Positions 9,976 to 20,821 of a stretch of DNA of 64,000 bases are shown here, piece by piece. Below the pieces are notes generated by a model that was given only the letters and a program-made list of their open reading frames with translations, did not search any database and was not told the origin of the DNA. The stretch's first letter is position 1, and the number at the start of each line of letters is the position of its first letter. The translations under genes were made by a program, and so were the position numbers. Source of the stretch: Polaribacter sejongensis (GTDB lineage Bacteria; Bacteroidota; Bacteroidia; Flavobacteriales; Flavobacteriaceae); contig CATITK010000018.1 of assembly GCA_949545755.1 (NCBI GenBank), forward strand, positions 1 to 64,000. The letters run 5' to 3'.

Positions 9976-10802
9976 AGTTAAAAGTTGTATTATATTGTGT
10001 TTGTTTATTGACTGTTATTAGTTGTGGTTCGCCTAAAAAAACGATTAAAAATAAGAAAAGCTCTAACGTCGTTTTAAACGGGTTCAAACCGAAAGAATTA
10101 CCTTTTGTAAATGAAAAAGAGCTCACAAAAAAATTAATAAAGAAAAACCCGAAGTTAAATACCTATACCCTTGATTATATTAGAACGTATGCGCCCATAG
10201 CAGTAAAAGAAATGTTTGTCAGTAAAATTCCTGCAAGTATTACTTTAGCTCAGGGTATCTTAGAATCTGGAAGAGGAAGAAGTGGCTTAGCATTAAGGTC
10301 AAATAATCATTTTGGCATTAAATGTCATTCAAAATGGACAGGAGCCCGTGTTTATCATGATGATGATAAAAAAGGAGAATGTTTTAGGAAATACCAATAT
10401 GTAGCGTCTTCTTATAAAGATCATTCTGAATTTTTGACCAATCGAAAAAGATATGCTTTCTTATTTGATTATAATTTAAAGGATTATAAGAAATGGGCAA
10501 AAGGCTTGAAAAAAGCAGGATATGCTACAGATAAAAAATACCCAAATAAGCTCATAAGTATTATTGAAAATTATAAATTGTATGAGTTTGATAATGTGAA
10601 AAAGAAAGATTTTAAATTTAAAAAAGAAGCTAATAAAAGGGTAAAAGTAAAGAATACTACTGGGGTTTTTTATGAAGTAGTAAGGGGAGATACATTATAT
10701 TCTATTGCGAAAAAATTAAAAATAACTGTTGCTAATATCAAAGAAATAAATGGCTTAAAGAGCAATGCAATCTCCATTGGACAGCAGCTGCAAACAAAGT
10801 AA
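9972..10802 (+). CDS. glucosaminidase-domain peptidoglycan hydrolase with C-terminal LysM
   Basis: Lipoprotein signal, SITLAQGILESGRGRSGLA...NNHFGIKC, YEVVRGDTLYSIAKKLKITVANIKEING; ATGA overlap with upstream stop. Confidence 0.92.
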   Translation: MKLKVVLYCVCLLTVISCGSPKKTIKNKKSSNVVLNGFKPKELPFVNEKELTKKLIKKNPKLNTYTLDYIRTYAPIAVKEMFVSKIPASITLAQGILESGRGRSGLALRSNNHFGIKCHSKWTGARVYHDDDKKGECFRKYQYVASSYKDHSEFLTNRKRYAFLFDYNLKDYKKWAKGLKKAGYATDKKYPNKLISIIENYKLYEFDNVKKKDFKFKKEANKRVKVKNTTGVFYEVVRGDTLYSIAKKLKITVANIKEINGLKSNAISIGQQLQTK

Positions 10803-10806
10803 AAAA

Positions 10807-11622
10807 CTACTCTTTAGAATTACTTTCTATCAAAAGGCTTAGTATTTTTTCTACACCAAAATTATCATTACTTTCTGTACTGTAACTTGCAATTTTTAGA
10901 ATGTCCTTGTGTGCATTTTTCACTGCAAAACTAAAAGTTGCTTCTTGTAGCATTTCTATATCATTATGATAATCACCAAAAACAAGTGTTTCTTCCTTGC
11001 TAATATTTAGTCGTTTTTGCACTTCTCTTAGGGCATTTCCTTTGTTTGCTTTTTCGTCAGAAATATCTAACCAATTTTTACCAGAAATTTTTATAAGATA
11101 CTCTTTTTTTAAATGTTTTATGGCTGGATAGATATTTGCTTCAGAAGATTTAGAATGATAAACAGCAATTTTTAAAAAGTCTTCAGTATCCGCAATTTTA
11201 GTTAAATCAGGGACCGTTTCATGGACTGTATAGTATTCATCAAGTATCGTTGTAAAATGCTTGTTTGTAGTTTCAATATATGCTGATTTTTTTCCACACA
11301 AAACAATATGGGTATCATTTATCGTTCTTAAAACAGGAATAATCGTTTTTATTTTTTCAACCGAGAGCGAATTTAAAACAAATATTTCATCTTTCTTTTT
11401 TGCGATGCCACCATTTTCAGCAATGATAAAAATATCATCTTTTATTAGTGCTAATTTATGAACAATACTATGGTATTGTCTTCCACTTGCGGCACAAAAA
11501 TGAATGTTTTGTTTTTTTAATTTATGAAACAATTCAAAAAATAAATCACTAACCTCTCCTTTAGAGTTTAGTAACGTTCCATCCATGTCAGAAACAACTA
11601 ATTTCACTTTAGATAAGTCCAT
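10807..11622 (-). CDS. HAD superfamily hydrolase, Cof type
   Basis: VSDMDGTLLNSKG, KGNAL, VFGDYHNDIEML. Confidence 0.93.
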   Translation of the reverse strand: MDLSKVKLVVSDMDGTLLNSKGEVSDLFFELFHKLKKQNIHFCAASGRQYHSIVHKLALIKDDIFIIAENGGIAKKKDEIFVLNSLSVEKIKTIIPVLRTINDTHIVLCGKKSAYIETTNKHFTTILDEYYTVHETVPDLTKIADTEDFLKIAVYHSKSSEANIYPAIKHLKKEYLIKISGKNWLDISDEKANKGNALREVQKRLNISKEETLVFGDYHNDIEMLQEATFSFAVKNAHKDILKIASYSTESNDNFGVEKILSLLIESNSKE

Positions 11623-11641
11623 AGTTTGCAGAAGATAAAAT

Positions 11642-12676
11642 TTATAAGATTTTTTTAGTAGAATTTCTTTCTACTAAATCTGTTTTGACAATGACGGTTT
11701 CTGTTTCTTTCTTAATCTCAGACTTATCTTCTAACCTATTAATTAGCATTTCAGCAGCTGTAGCTCCCATTATTTCTCCATGCTGACTAACAGTAGTCAT
11801 TCTTGGGCTAGAATGCCTTGCTAAAATTCCGTTAGAAAATGAAATTACAGAAAAGTTCTTTGGAATTTTATGTCCTTTTTTAATAGCAACTTTCATTGCA
11901 GCAATTGCAGAAGATTCGTCTGTTGCAATAACACTATCTATGTTGTTACTCTTAAAAATTGGCTCTAGTACTTTTTCATAATTTTTATAGTTGTCATCGA
12001 TATTTATAATTAGATTTTTTTCAACTTTGATATTAAAATCTTCCAAACCTTTTAAATATCCTAATTGCCTTCTTCTTCCAATTTCTAAATTATTAATGGT
12101 AGATATAAAAGCAATATTCTGATGACCAGATTTCACTAAATAAGCAACGGTACTTCTTGCGCTATCAAAATTATCAGTAACAACTTTATCACATTTTATA
12201 TTGTCAGCAACCCTGTCAAACATAACAATTGGAGTGCCATTGTCAATCACTTCCTGAAAATGATTAAAATTACTTTTAGAAATTGTTTCTTCCGCAATAG
12301 ACAAAATAAACCCATCAATACTTCCGTTAGAAAGCATTTCGATAGTTTCAACTTCTTTCTTAAAAGATTCGTTGGAAATACATGAAATTATTTTATAACC
12401 TCTATCATTTGCTATTTTTTCTATTCCATTAAACACTTGTGCGAAGAAATAATTTAACATATTAGGAATGATAATTCCAATAGTTTTTGTTTGCCTATTT
12501 TTTAAGCTTAAAGCGTTAAAATTAGGTTTGTAATTATTAGCTTTCGCGTATTTTTGAATTTTTTCTTTTGTGCTTACGCTAATTTCATAACTGTCATTTA
12601 GGGCTTTCGAAACAGTTGAAATAGAAACATTGAATTCTTTTGCAATGTCTTTTATAGTAAGTCTTTTCATATTCAT
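11642..12676 (-). CDS. LacI family transcriptional regulator
   Basis: N-terminal TIKDIAKEFNVSISTVSKALND HTH and periplasmic-binding-like domain. Confidence 0.95.
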   Translation of the reverse strand: MNMKRLTIKDIAKEFNVSISTVSKALNDSYEISVSTKEKIQKYAKANNYKPNFNALSLKNRQTKTIGIIIPNMLNYFFAQVFNGIEKIANDRGYKIISCISNESFKKEVETIEMLSNGSIDGFILSIAEETISKSNFNHFQEVIDNGTPIVMFDRVADNIKCDKVVTDNFDSARSTVAYLVKSGHQNIAFISTINNLEIGRRRQLGYLKGLEDFNIKVEKNLIINIDDNYKNYEKVLEPIFKSNNIDSVIATDESSAIAAMKVAIKKGHKIPKNFSVISFSNGILARHSSPRMTTVSQHGEIMGATAAEMLINRLEDKSEIKKETETVIVKTDLVERNSTKKIL

Positions 12677-12736
12677 TCATCATTTAAAAGCACAAAATAC
12701 AAAAATACGTGGAGATAGCGTAAATAATTAGTTCTT

Positions 12737-14098
12737 TTACGCTTTTATAATTTTGAAATTTTTGTGAATTTCAAAAATCATGAACCCATAAAGTATACTA
12801 TACTCCAAAGCAACAAACCATAAATTTTCTTGCCAAGGGCTGTTTGCATATGCTTGATAGCTAAAAATAATGGCTATCGTCCAAATAATTGGAAAACGAT
12901 ATTTGGTAAAAGTTGATAAAACTAAGGGTGTTGCCAAATACCAAGGATGTACCGTAGTTGCAGTAAAATAATAAAAACAGATTCCAAATAATAATGCAGT
13001 TATCATTTGAATCATTGATTTGTTTTTTCTGAAAAAAGTCACAATTATTAGAAATACAATTGTCATTGTTGGTGTTATTTTTCCAATAATAGCTATTTGA
13101 TTCCAGTCACTAAATAAATACCCAATTTCTCTAAAAAGATAATAGAAACTTGCATTGAATTCGAAATTTCGAAACCATAAAGATACTGAGCTAGCATAGT
13201 TTTCTACGAATTCTAATGAATAAAAGGGAAGAAATAAAAGCATTGTTATTATTAAAATAATAGCATAAAAACCAATTAGGTTGTAAAACCTATGCCTTTT
13301 TGAAATTTGTAAAGACGTATTATAAATAAACCATTGATAAAATAAAGGTAAGAATAAAAGCGGTATTAATTTCACAGAAACTGAACACGCAAAAAGAACT
13401 GCCGCCAAAGCCCATTTTTGTTGATGTAGTTTGTATAAACTCCAAATCAAGAAGAATAACATTACAGGTTCAAAATGTAAATTACCTGTCATTTCTATGA
13501 TAATAAAAGGATTTAGTGCATACCAAAAAATATTCTTTACGGGTAAATTTAAACGCTTTAAAAGCTTTATTCCAAAATATAAAACTCCAATATCCGCTAG
13601 GATAATAATGATCCTTAAAACAAGCACACTTCCAAAAATAGTTTTACTTGCAAACAAAGCAGCAATTAAAAAACAGAGTTGATTTATAGGGGGGTAATTT
13701 GTGTAATGACTTCCATTCATTTCCCCCATACCATTATAGAGCGCACGTCCTTCATAAATCAGTTCTGTCCCTTGTTGAATAATGGTTTCTGGTAAAGATA
13801 AATAAGGATTAAAACCTTCTAAAATCATACGCCCATCCCAAATAAATCTATAAAAATCCTGGGATAAATTGGGAATTGCTAAGAGGAAAACTAATCTGAA
13901 AAGAACCACCAACCCAACTAAAGTTGAAGTAGATATTTTTTTATTTTTTAGTAATAAATAAAAGGACCCAAAGAGAGCAAGCCATAAAAACAACAGCTGG
14001 CCAAATTCAATTCTCTCCAATAAATAAGCGAAAGTAATATAAAGTAGTGTTGTAAGTGAAATAAGTAAAACGTCTTTATGTTTTGTAAAAAAAGACAT
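12737..14098 (-). CDS. multi-pass glycosyltransferase/mannosyltransferase-like membrane protein
   Basis: Many TM helices, YRFIWDGRMILEGFNPY, ALNPFIIIEMTGNLHFEP. Confidence 0.8.
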   Translation of the reverse strand: MSFFTKHKDVLLISLTTLLYITFAYLLERIEFGQLLFLWLALFGSFYLLLKNKKISTSTLVGLVVLFRLVFLLAIPNLSQDFYRFIWDGRMILEGFNPYLSLPETIIQQGTELIYEGRALYNGMGEMNGSHYTNYPPINQLCFLIAALFASKTIFGSVLVLRIIIILADIGVLYFGIKLLKRLNLPVKNIFWYALNPFIIIEMTGNLHFEPVMLFFLIWSLYKLHQQKWALAAVLFACSVSVKLIPLLFLPLFYQWFIYNTSLQISKRHRFYNLIGFYAIILIITMLLFLPFYSLEFVENYASSVSLWFRNFEFNASFYYLFREIGYLFSDWNQIAIIGKITPTMTIVFLIIVTFFRKNKSMIQMITALLFGICFYYFTATTVHPWYLATPLVLSTFTKYRFPIIWTIAIIFSYQAYANSPWQENLWFVALEYSILYGFMIFEIHKNFKIIKA

Positions 14099-15588
14099 TA
14101 AGCTTTTGAAAATATTGATTTAAAAAACACATAACTAAAACCTACAAATAACATAAAATGAAAAGGGAATAATCCAAAATCTCCGCCTTGATTTCCTACA
14201 ACAAAAGCACTGTACATTCCAAAAATAAAATAGATTGCTAATAACCCTTCTAAAACAACATGTATTGATGGTTTTTTCTTAAGGTATTTGTTACTTTTCC
14301 AACCGTCTTTAAAAGTACCAATATTGAATTTAGGTGTTCTTATAAATTCACTTTTCTTTCCTATATGTCCTTCTATAACAGCAATTGTATTGTGTAAAGA
14401 AAAGCCCATAGCAATAGTAAAGAAGGTGAAAAAAGCGCCTATGTATTTAATAAACTTGATAAATCCACCTCCATAAATGTTTTTGAACATGTTCCAATAA
14501 CAAACAAAAAAGATGAAAGAACTAATAATAAATAAGCTCAACACAAGAAAAAATCCTTTTAAATGTGCATACTCATTTTTAATATATAGCATGGGGATAC
14601 TCAAAACCGCAACTAAGAAAATACACGTAAACATAGAGCTATTAAGTAAGTGCAATAAACTGTGGATTTTTGTTTTAAATGAAAGGTTTTTATTAATAAT
14701 AATACGTTTCATCATTTTTTGAAAATTCTCTGCACCACCTTTATTCCACCTAAATTGTTGAGATCTGGCTGCACTAATTACCACTGGCAATTCTGCAGGA
14801 GTTACAACATCTACTAAATATTTAAATTTCCAATTTTTTAATTGTGCTCTATAGCTTAAATCTAAATCCTCTGTAAGCGTATCTCCTTCCCAATTTCCTG
14901 CATCATAAATGCATTTCTTTCTCCAGAGACCTGCCGTACCATTAAAGTTGATGAAATGACTTTTGCTATTTCTCCCTACTTGTTCTAGTGTGAAATGTGC
15001 ATCCAAAGCAAAAGCTTGAATTCTTGTAAGCGTAGAATAATCTCTATTAATATGCCCCCATCTTGTTTGAACAACCCCAATTTCAGAGTTTTTAAAGTAA
15101 GGTACCGTTCGATATAGCCAATCTGATTTTGGTAAAAAATCGGCATCAAAAATCGCAATAAATTCTCCTTTTGCAGTTTTTAAACCCTCTTTTAAAGCAC
15201 CTGCTTTAAATCCTTGTCTATTTGATCTTTTAATGTGTTGAATGTCAATTCCTTTGTCTTGAATTAATTTTATCTGTTCAGCTGTTGTTTCTATTGACTC
15301 ATCTGTTGAATCATCTAAAACTTGAATTTCTAATTTTTCTAATGGATAGTCTATTTTGGCAATATTTTTTAATAAACGTTCCATTACATACAATTCGTTA
15401 TAAACAGGTAACTGTATGGTAACAAATGGAATCTCTTCCTTATTTGAAAAATCAAATTTTTCAGAGGTATCTTTTTTCTTGATAGCTTTTAAATAATTAA
15501 AAAGCAAGTTTAATTGTGCTATTGCATACATAAAAATAAGCACTAGCGAAATTGAATAAATGACAAGGATGATGTATACGATAACCAC
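14098..15588 (-). CDS. glycosyltransferase family 2, cellulose-synthase-like membrane protein
   Basis: FVTIQLPVYNE, FDADFLP, TEDLDLSYR, QQFRWNKG (Q..RW motif). Confidence 0.92.
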   Translation of the reverse strand: MVIVYIILVIYSISLVLIFMYAIAQLNLLFNYLKAIKKKDTSEKFDFSNKEEIPFVTIQLPVYNELYVMERLLKNIAKIDYPLEKLEIQVLDDSTDESIETTAEQIKLIQDKGIDIQHIKRSNRQGFKAGALKEGLKTAKGEFIAIFDADFLPKSDWLYRTVPYFKNSEIGVVQTRWGHINRDYSTLTRIQAFALDAHFTLEQVGRNSKSHFINFNGTAGLWRKKCIYDAGNWEGDTLTEDLDLSYRAQLKNWKFKYLVDVVTPAELPVVISAARSQQFRWNKGGAENFQKMMKRIIINKNLSFKTKIHSLLHLLNSSMFTCIFLVAVLSIPMLYIKNEYAHLKGFFLVLSLFIISSFIFFVCYWNMFKNIYGGGFIKFIKYIGAFFTFFTIAMGFSLHNTIAVIEGHIGKKSEFIRTPKFNIGTFKDGWKSNKYLKKKPSIHVVLEGLLAIYFIFGMYSAFVVGNQGGDFGLFPFHFMLFVGFSYVFFKSIFSKA

Positions 15589-16283
15589 TATTTAAAACTG
15601 TATTTGAAAATCCAACTTAATATTTTAATTCCAGCAAATATAGTTCCTTTTATTGTACCTGAAACTTTTGAGGTTCCAATTCTATTTCTATATTTTACAG
15701 GAAGCTCTCTATAGGTCATTTGGTGTTTTAATACTTTTAGTTGCATTTCTACAGTCCATCCATACGTTTTATCTTCCATTTTGAGGGCTACTAATTTTTC
15801 ATATTTGATAGCTCTAAAAGGTCCTAAATCTGTAAATTTTGCATTAAAAAAAAGTTTCATTAAAAAGGTTGCCAACCAATTTCCAAACACTTGTTGGGGT
15901 GTCATAGCACCTGTTTCGCGTAATTTTTTAACTCGAGCGCCAATCACAAAATCAATATCATTATTTAAAATTGGATCAATAATTTCTGTTAATTGCTCTG
16001 GGTAATCTGAATAATCTCCATCTAAAAAAACAATAATCTCTGGTGTTGTTTTTTGTTTACTGATGTAATCCATTCCTTTCAAACATGCGTAACCATATCC
16101 CTTACGATGTTCTTTTAAAACAGTTGCGCCTGCATTTTTTGCATTAAGTTCTGTTTGGTCTGTAGAATTGTTACTAATAACGATAACTTCATCAACTATT
16201 TTCGGAAGGTCGTTAATAACATTTGCGATAGCGTCTTGCTCATTTTGAGCAGGAATAATTACTTTAATAATTGGTTTGATCAT
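15588..16283 (-). CDS. glycosyltransferase family 2 (dolichyl-phosphate-mannose-synthase-like)
   Basis: KVIIPAQNEQDAIANVI, FLDGDYSDYPEQL. Confidence 0.9.
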   Translation of the reverse strand: MIKPIIKVIIPAQNEQDAIANVINDLPKIVDEVIVISNNSTDQTELNAKNAGATVLKEHRKGYGYACLKGMDYISKQKTTPEIIVFLDGDYSDYPEQLTEIIDPILNNDIDFVIGARVKKLRETGAMTPQQVFGNWLATFLMKLFFNAKFTDLGPFRAIKYEKLVALKMEDKTYGWTVEMQLKVLKHQMTYRELPVKYRNRIGTSKVSGTIKGTIFAGIKILSWIFKYSFK

Positions 16284-16762
16284 TTTAAATCATTTAGACT
16301 ATTTTCTTTTCTAAATAAAGAAAAGTCTGTCCATTCTTTTATTTTTTTACCTTTTTTATACTTGGAGGCTTTTATCAACTTTCTATTTTCATAAATTAAG
16401 CAATATCCATTTTTTTGATTGTTTTTTAACTGACATTTATGGTTTATATGCCCATTGATATCATAAAATAACCACCAGTTATTTTTAGATCCTTTTTTAT
16501 AATGTCCTTCTTTTTTTTTGGAGGAATCTTTATCGTAAAAATACCAATAATTAGTTTCTAAATTAGCCATAAAATGGCCTTCTTTTTCTAGGTTGCCGTT
16601 TGCGTAATAGAACTTCCAAAAAGCTATCTTTTGATCATTCAAAAGCCATCCTTCTTCTTTTATTTGTCTATTTTTATAAAATACCTTTTGATATCTCTTT
16701 TGACAAAAGAATGTTAAAGCTATGAATAATAGAAACAAAAATAAGAATGTTTTTTGAAGCAT
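16280..16762 (-). CDS. MORN-repeat/YwqK-like protein
   Basis: Repeated YxxGxxxxEGxY-like units (FYYANGNLEKEGHFM, KKKEGHYKKGSKNNWW). Confidence 0.7.
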   Translation of the reverse strand: MLQKTFLFLFLLFIALTFFCQKRYQKVFYKNRQIKEEGWLLNDQKIAFWKFYYANGNLEKEGHFMANLETNYWYFYDKDSSKKKEGHYKKGSKNNWWLFYDINGHINHKCQLKNNQKNGYCLIYENRKLIKASKYKKGKKIKEWTDFSLFRKENSLNDLK

Positions 16763-18384
16763 TATTTTTTGTTAACTAAAGATATTAAATCAATATCATT
16801 TCCTAATAAAATTTCTGTAGGATTAATTCTTCCAGCTTCTGGACCATTTTCTAATTTTAAAACTCCCCTTGGGCAAACAGCAGAACAAACTCCACAACCC
16901 ACACAACTAGAACGTACAATGTTTTCTCCTTTTTGTGCGTAAGCTCTGACATCAATTCCTTGTTCACAGTAAGTAGAACAATTTCCACAAGAAATACATT
17001 GCCCTCCATTGGTGGTAATTCTAAAACGTGATTTAAAACGTTGTATAAAACCTAAATATGCTGCTAAAGGACAGCCAAAACGACACCAAACACGGTTTCC
17101 AAATATTGGATAAAAACCTGTACCAATTACACCAGCAAAAATAGCGCCTATTAAAAAGCCATAAATGTCTTGAATTGTTTGTGTTTTTATGCCTATGATT
17201 TGGTTAGCACCAGAAAAGAAAGTGTACAAAGCAAAACTTGTCATCACCAAAACAAAAATAAGTACTGAGTGAATTATAATACGTTCGAATTTCCATGAAA
17301 ATAACGTTTTGCTTGAGAGTTGTCTATAAGGATCTCCCAAAGTTTCAGCCAAACCACCACAGCCACAAACCCAAGAACAGTACCATCTTTTTCCGAAAAA
17401 ATAGACCATTACTGGTACAACTACAATTGTTAAAACAACTCCCCAAACTAAAATAAACAAACCAAAACCACCACTAGAAATCAATTCATCTATATTCCAT
17501 TTGAAGAAAAAATCATAATCTAACGGAAATGCATTTTTGAAATCGTACCATGGTTTTTCGAAACGAACTAAAATTTCTGGAATTAAAAATGCAAATACAA
17601 TTTGAAAGAATAAAACAGAGGTAGTTCTTAAAATTTGATATTTATTATGACGGTATTTTATATACATTCTCACAGCCATAACACTCATAACTACACAATA
17701 TAAGAAACCATATAAAAACCATTGACTTGCTGAATTTCCACTAATGAATTGGCTAATAGGCTCTACCAAATACACCCAGTTTACTATATAATCTGGATAA
17801 AAGTAAAGTAGTATATAAAAACTCACGAGAAAGATAAAAGCAAACCAACCAATCCAACCACGATTGGTCGCTGCGCTTAAAAAGATTCCATCATTTTTGA
17901 TTCCTGGTTTTCCTAATAAAACAACATCAGGAACTATAAATAGTAATGCACCAATAATTCCTAAACCGAAAGTTAAAAACCACATTAAACCTGTCTTTTC
18001 AGCAGCGAATCCTTTGCCAGCTTTTTTAGCAAGCGTAAAAGTTAAACTATGTGGTTTTCCAGAGATTTTATATTGAAATTGTGCTCCTTTTTTAGCCCAA
18101 TTTTTTTCAGCATCATATTTTGTAATTAGGGTGTTATAATGCTTATTTGATGTTTCAATAGCGTTGATAATTTTGCTAGAAAATTCGAAAATATTTAAAT
18201 TTTCATTGGTAACGACTCCTTTTGTAAGTTCCGTTTTAATGAGCTCACTTTTATAACCTTTTTCCTGAATAAAGGTGTCTAATTCAGCTTGTGTCAAATT
18301 GAAAGAACCTGTGAAAATTGTTCCTATAAATAGGGCTAACCCTATTAAAAATATTATTAGACCTGTTTTTTTTATTGCTTTCAT
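16762..18384 (-). CDS. membrane polyferredoxin, NosR/NapH-like 4Fe-4S protein
   Basis: Several TM helices, RWYCSWVCGCGG, CRFGCPL, CISCGNCSTYCEQG, CVGCGVCSAVCPRG. Confidence 0.88.
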   Translation of the reverse strand: MKAIKKTGLIIFLIGLALFIGTIFTGSFNLTQAELDTFIQEKGYKSELIKTELTKGVVTNENLNIFEFSSKIINAIETSNKHYNTLITKYDAEKNWAKKGAQFQYKISGKPHSLTFTLAKKAGKGFAAEKTGLMWFLTFGLGIIGALLFIVPDVVLLGKPGIKNDGIFLSAATNRGWIGWFAFIFLVSFYILLYFYPDYIVNWVYLVEPISQFISGNSASQWFLYGFLYCVVMSVMAVRMYIKYRHNKYQILRTTSVLFFQIVFAFLIPEILVRFEKPWYDFKNAFPLDYDFFFKWNIDELISSGGFGLFILVWGVVLTIVVVPVMVYFFGKRWYCSWVCGCGGLAETLGDPYRQLSSKTLFSWKFERIIIHSVLIFVLVMTSFALYTFFSGANQIIGIKTQTIQDIYGFLIGAIFAGVIGTGFYPIFGNRVWCRFGCPLAAYLGFIQRFKSRFRITTNGGQCISCGNCSTYCEQGIDVRAYAQKGENIVRSSCVGCGVCSAVCPRGVLKLENGPEAGRINPTEILLGNDIDLISLVNKK

Positions 18385-18389
18385 ATCGA

Positions 18390-19739
18390 TTATGCTTTGC
18401 TAAAAATTCGTTTCCAACTTTTCTTTCTCAATTGAATGTTGGTGTTGTTTTCTGAGTTAAATTTTGTTAGAATTTCAGCTTCATATAATTTATAAAACTC
18501 AGGGTCAAAATTAGCATCAGCTAAATATTCTAAAACGTATTCTATTGATTTATTTTCTGTTAGCCATTGATCAAAAATTTCGTGCCGCATTCTAATTCCA
18601 AACGTATTTATTCCTATAAATTGGTGCGAATTTTTATCAAAAGAAATGGTAATACACTTATAGTCTTTTGGATGTCTCCATTGAAAATAGACATCGTTTT
18701 CTTTCTTGCTTCTTTCACTAAAAACCCAACCATATGTTTGGTATTCAATATCTAAAAATTTTGCAGAGTTAAACCAATGTCCAGGCTTGTATTCTGTTTT
18801 ATTACCACAAAGAGTTTGTGCAACAGTTTCTCCCATCATTCTGCCTGTGTACCAAACAGCTTCTATGTTTCTACGTTGACCAATTGCTTCATGTTGTTCT
18901 GCACAATCTCCAATTGCATACACATTTTTTATGTTGGTTTCTAAAAAATGATTTACTTTTACACCACGTCCAAATGCTATTCCAGAATCTTTTATGAAAT
19001 CTATATTTGGGGTAACACCTGCAGTTAACCCAACAACATTACAAAAAATTTCCTCACCAGTTTCTTCAATAATAATAGATTTTACACGTCCGTTTTTGTC
19101 AGATTTAATTTCCTTTAAATTTGTACCTAAACGTAAATCTATATGATGATCTTTAATATGTTCATTAATCATTTCAGATTCTTGTGTCGGTAAAACTCCG
19201 TTCCAAAAACTATTTTCACGAACTAAAAAAGTAACAGGAATATCTCTACTTCTCAACATTTCTGCTAATTCGATACCTATTAAACCACCACCCACAATAA
19301 CAGCCCTCTTACAAGTTTCTTTATTGGGAGCGTACTTTTCTAAATTCTCTAAGTCTTGTTTATGGTACATGCCCATAACGCCATCTAAATCTTGACCAGG
19401 CCAACCAAACTTATTCGGTTTTGAACCACTAGCTATTATTAAATTGTCATAGGCAAACTTTTCGCCACTCCTAAGTTCTAATGTTTTTTCATCAGTATGA
19501 ATAGTATTGACGAAACCTTCCTTTAAGTCAATTCTATTTTTCTCCCAAAACCAATCTTCATAAGGTTGCGTATGCTCAAAAGTAAGATGCCCCATATATA
19601 CATACATGAGTGCAGTTCTTGAGAAAAAGTACTTGGTTTCAGCAGATATTATTGTTATTTTTTGATCAGAGTTTTTTCTGATATGTCTTGCTGCCGTAAC
19701 ACCAGAAATTCCATTACCTATAATTACAATATGATTCAT
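18390..19739 (-). CDS. NAD(P)/FAD-dependent oxidoreductase
   Basis: IVIIGNGISGVTAARHIR, VIVGGGLIGIELAEML, VYAIGDCAE. Confidence 0.92.
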   Translation of the reverse strand: MNHIVIIGNGISGVTAARHIRKNSDQKITIISAETKYFFSRTALMYVYMGHLTFEHTQPYEDWFWEKNRIDLKEGFVNTIHTDEKTLELRSGEKFAYDNLIIASGSKPNKFGWPGQDLDGVMGMYHKQDLENLEKYAPNKETCKRAVIVGGGLIGIELAEMLRSRDIPVTFLVRENSFWNGVLPTQESEMINEHIKDHHIDLRLGTNLKEIKSDKNGRVKSIIIEETGEEIFCNVVGLTAGVTPNIDFIKDSGIAFGRGVKVNHFLETNIKNVYAIGDCAEQHEAIGQRRNIEAVWYTGRMMGETVAQTLCGNKTEYKPGHWFNSAKFLDIEYQTYGWVFSERSKKENDVYFQWRHPKDYKCITISFDKNSHQFIGINTFGIRMRHEIFDQWLTENKSIEYVLEYLADANFDPEFYKLYEAEILTKFNSENNTNIQLRKKSWKRIFSKA

Positions 19740-19901
19740 AGTTGATTGATTGTTGTAAATTAAGTCGAAGATAAAGGTAAGAACTTAACTGTTTGTTATA
19801 ATTTAGAATTGCTTTAAATAACGTTTTGTGTGAAGTTCTGTAAGTTGCATTTGAATTTGTAGACTTAGATAGTAGTTAAAAATGAACTAAACCAAATAAA
19901 A

Positions 19902-20783
19902 ATGAAACAAAATTTAGCTATAATTATTTTTGCAACTGTATTAGCCGTTAGTCTACAATCCTATGGACAAGAGGAGGTTGAAGTAAATAAAAGTAATATA
20001 CAAACCTATACACCTTCAAAATTGTTAGATAAAGGTCAATGGGATATTAAGTTTTTTAATAGTATTTATACACAAACAAAATCTGCAAATGGTAGTGGAG
20101 TTCGTTCTTTAGATAAAAATGGTAGGTCTAATTTTTTTACTACAACATTAGATGTTTTTACAGGTATCTCTGATAATAATAGAATAAATATTGGTTTATT
20201 AATAGAATATAGATCTAATACAATTGGAGGGAAAAGTGCAACTTCTGTTTTTAGTTTAGCAAATGACGTAAATTCCAGAAAAGGACTTTCTTCTTTTGCA
20301 CCAGCTTTAAAATGGCAACCTATAGAAAGTGTTAGTAATTTTTCTATTCAAAGTGCGTTTTACATTCCTTTAAATAAAGATGAAACTGATGTAAATGGTG
20401 TTTATTTAGACCAAACTGCATATATGTTCCAAAACAGATTTTTTTATGATTATACATTACCAAGTGGTAATTGGCAATTATTTACAGAGTTAGCAACAGA
20501 ATATAATTTTGGATCTGAAGACAGTTTTGCAAATAATACACTTGTTTTTGCACCTGGTGTGTTTATGAGTTATTTTCCTTCAGATAAGTCTACTATTTTA
20601 GGTTTTATACAACATTCTCAACGTTTTGGAGATTTCACACAAGATTATACTGCTTTAGGTTTTGGAGGAAAGTATCAATTAAACAAAACTTTAAATTTAG
20701 AAGCTTTGTATAGTAAATTTGTAAGAGGAAATGATACTGGCTTAGGACAAAGTTTTAACATTGGTTTAAGAGCCTTGTTCTAA
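19902..20783 (+). CDS. outer-membrane beta-barrel protein of unknown function
   Basis: Signal peptide, alternating beta-strand pattern, terminal aromatic (LRALF). Confidence 0.65.
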   Translation: MKQNLAIIIFATVLAVSLQSYGQEEVEVNKSNIQTYTPSKLLDKGQWDIKFFNSIYTQTKSANGSGVRSLDKNGRSNFFTTTLDVFTGISDNNRINIGLLIEYRSNTIGGKSATSVFSLANDVNSRKGLSSFAPALKWQPIESVSNFSIQSAFYIPLNKDETDVNGVYLDQTAYMFQNRFFYDYTLPSGNWQLFTELATEYNFGSEDSFANNTLVFAPGVFMSYFPSDKSTILGFIQHSQRFGDFTQDYTALGFGGKYQLNKTLNLEALYSKFVRGNDTGLGQSFNIGLRALF

Positions 20784-20821
20784 AAAAAAATAATGGTTTA
20801 CAAGCCTATTACAATTAATTT

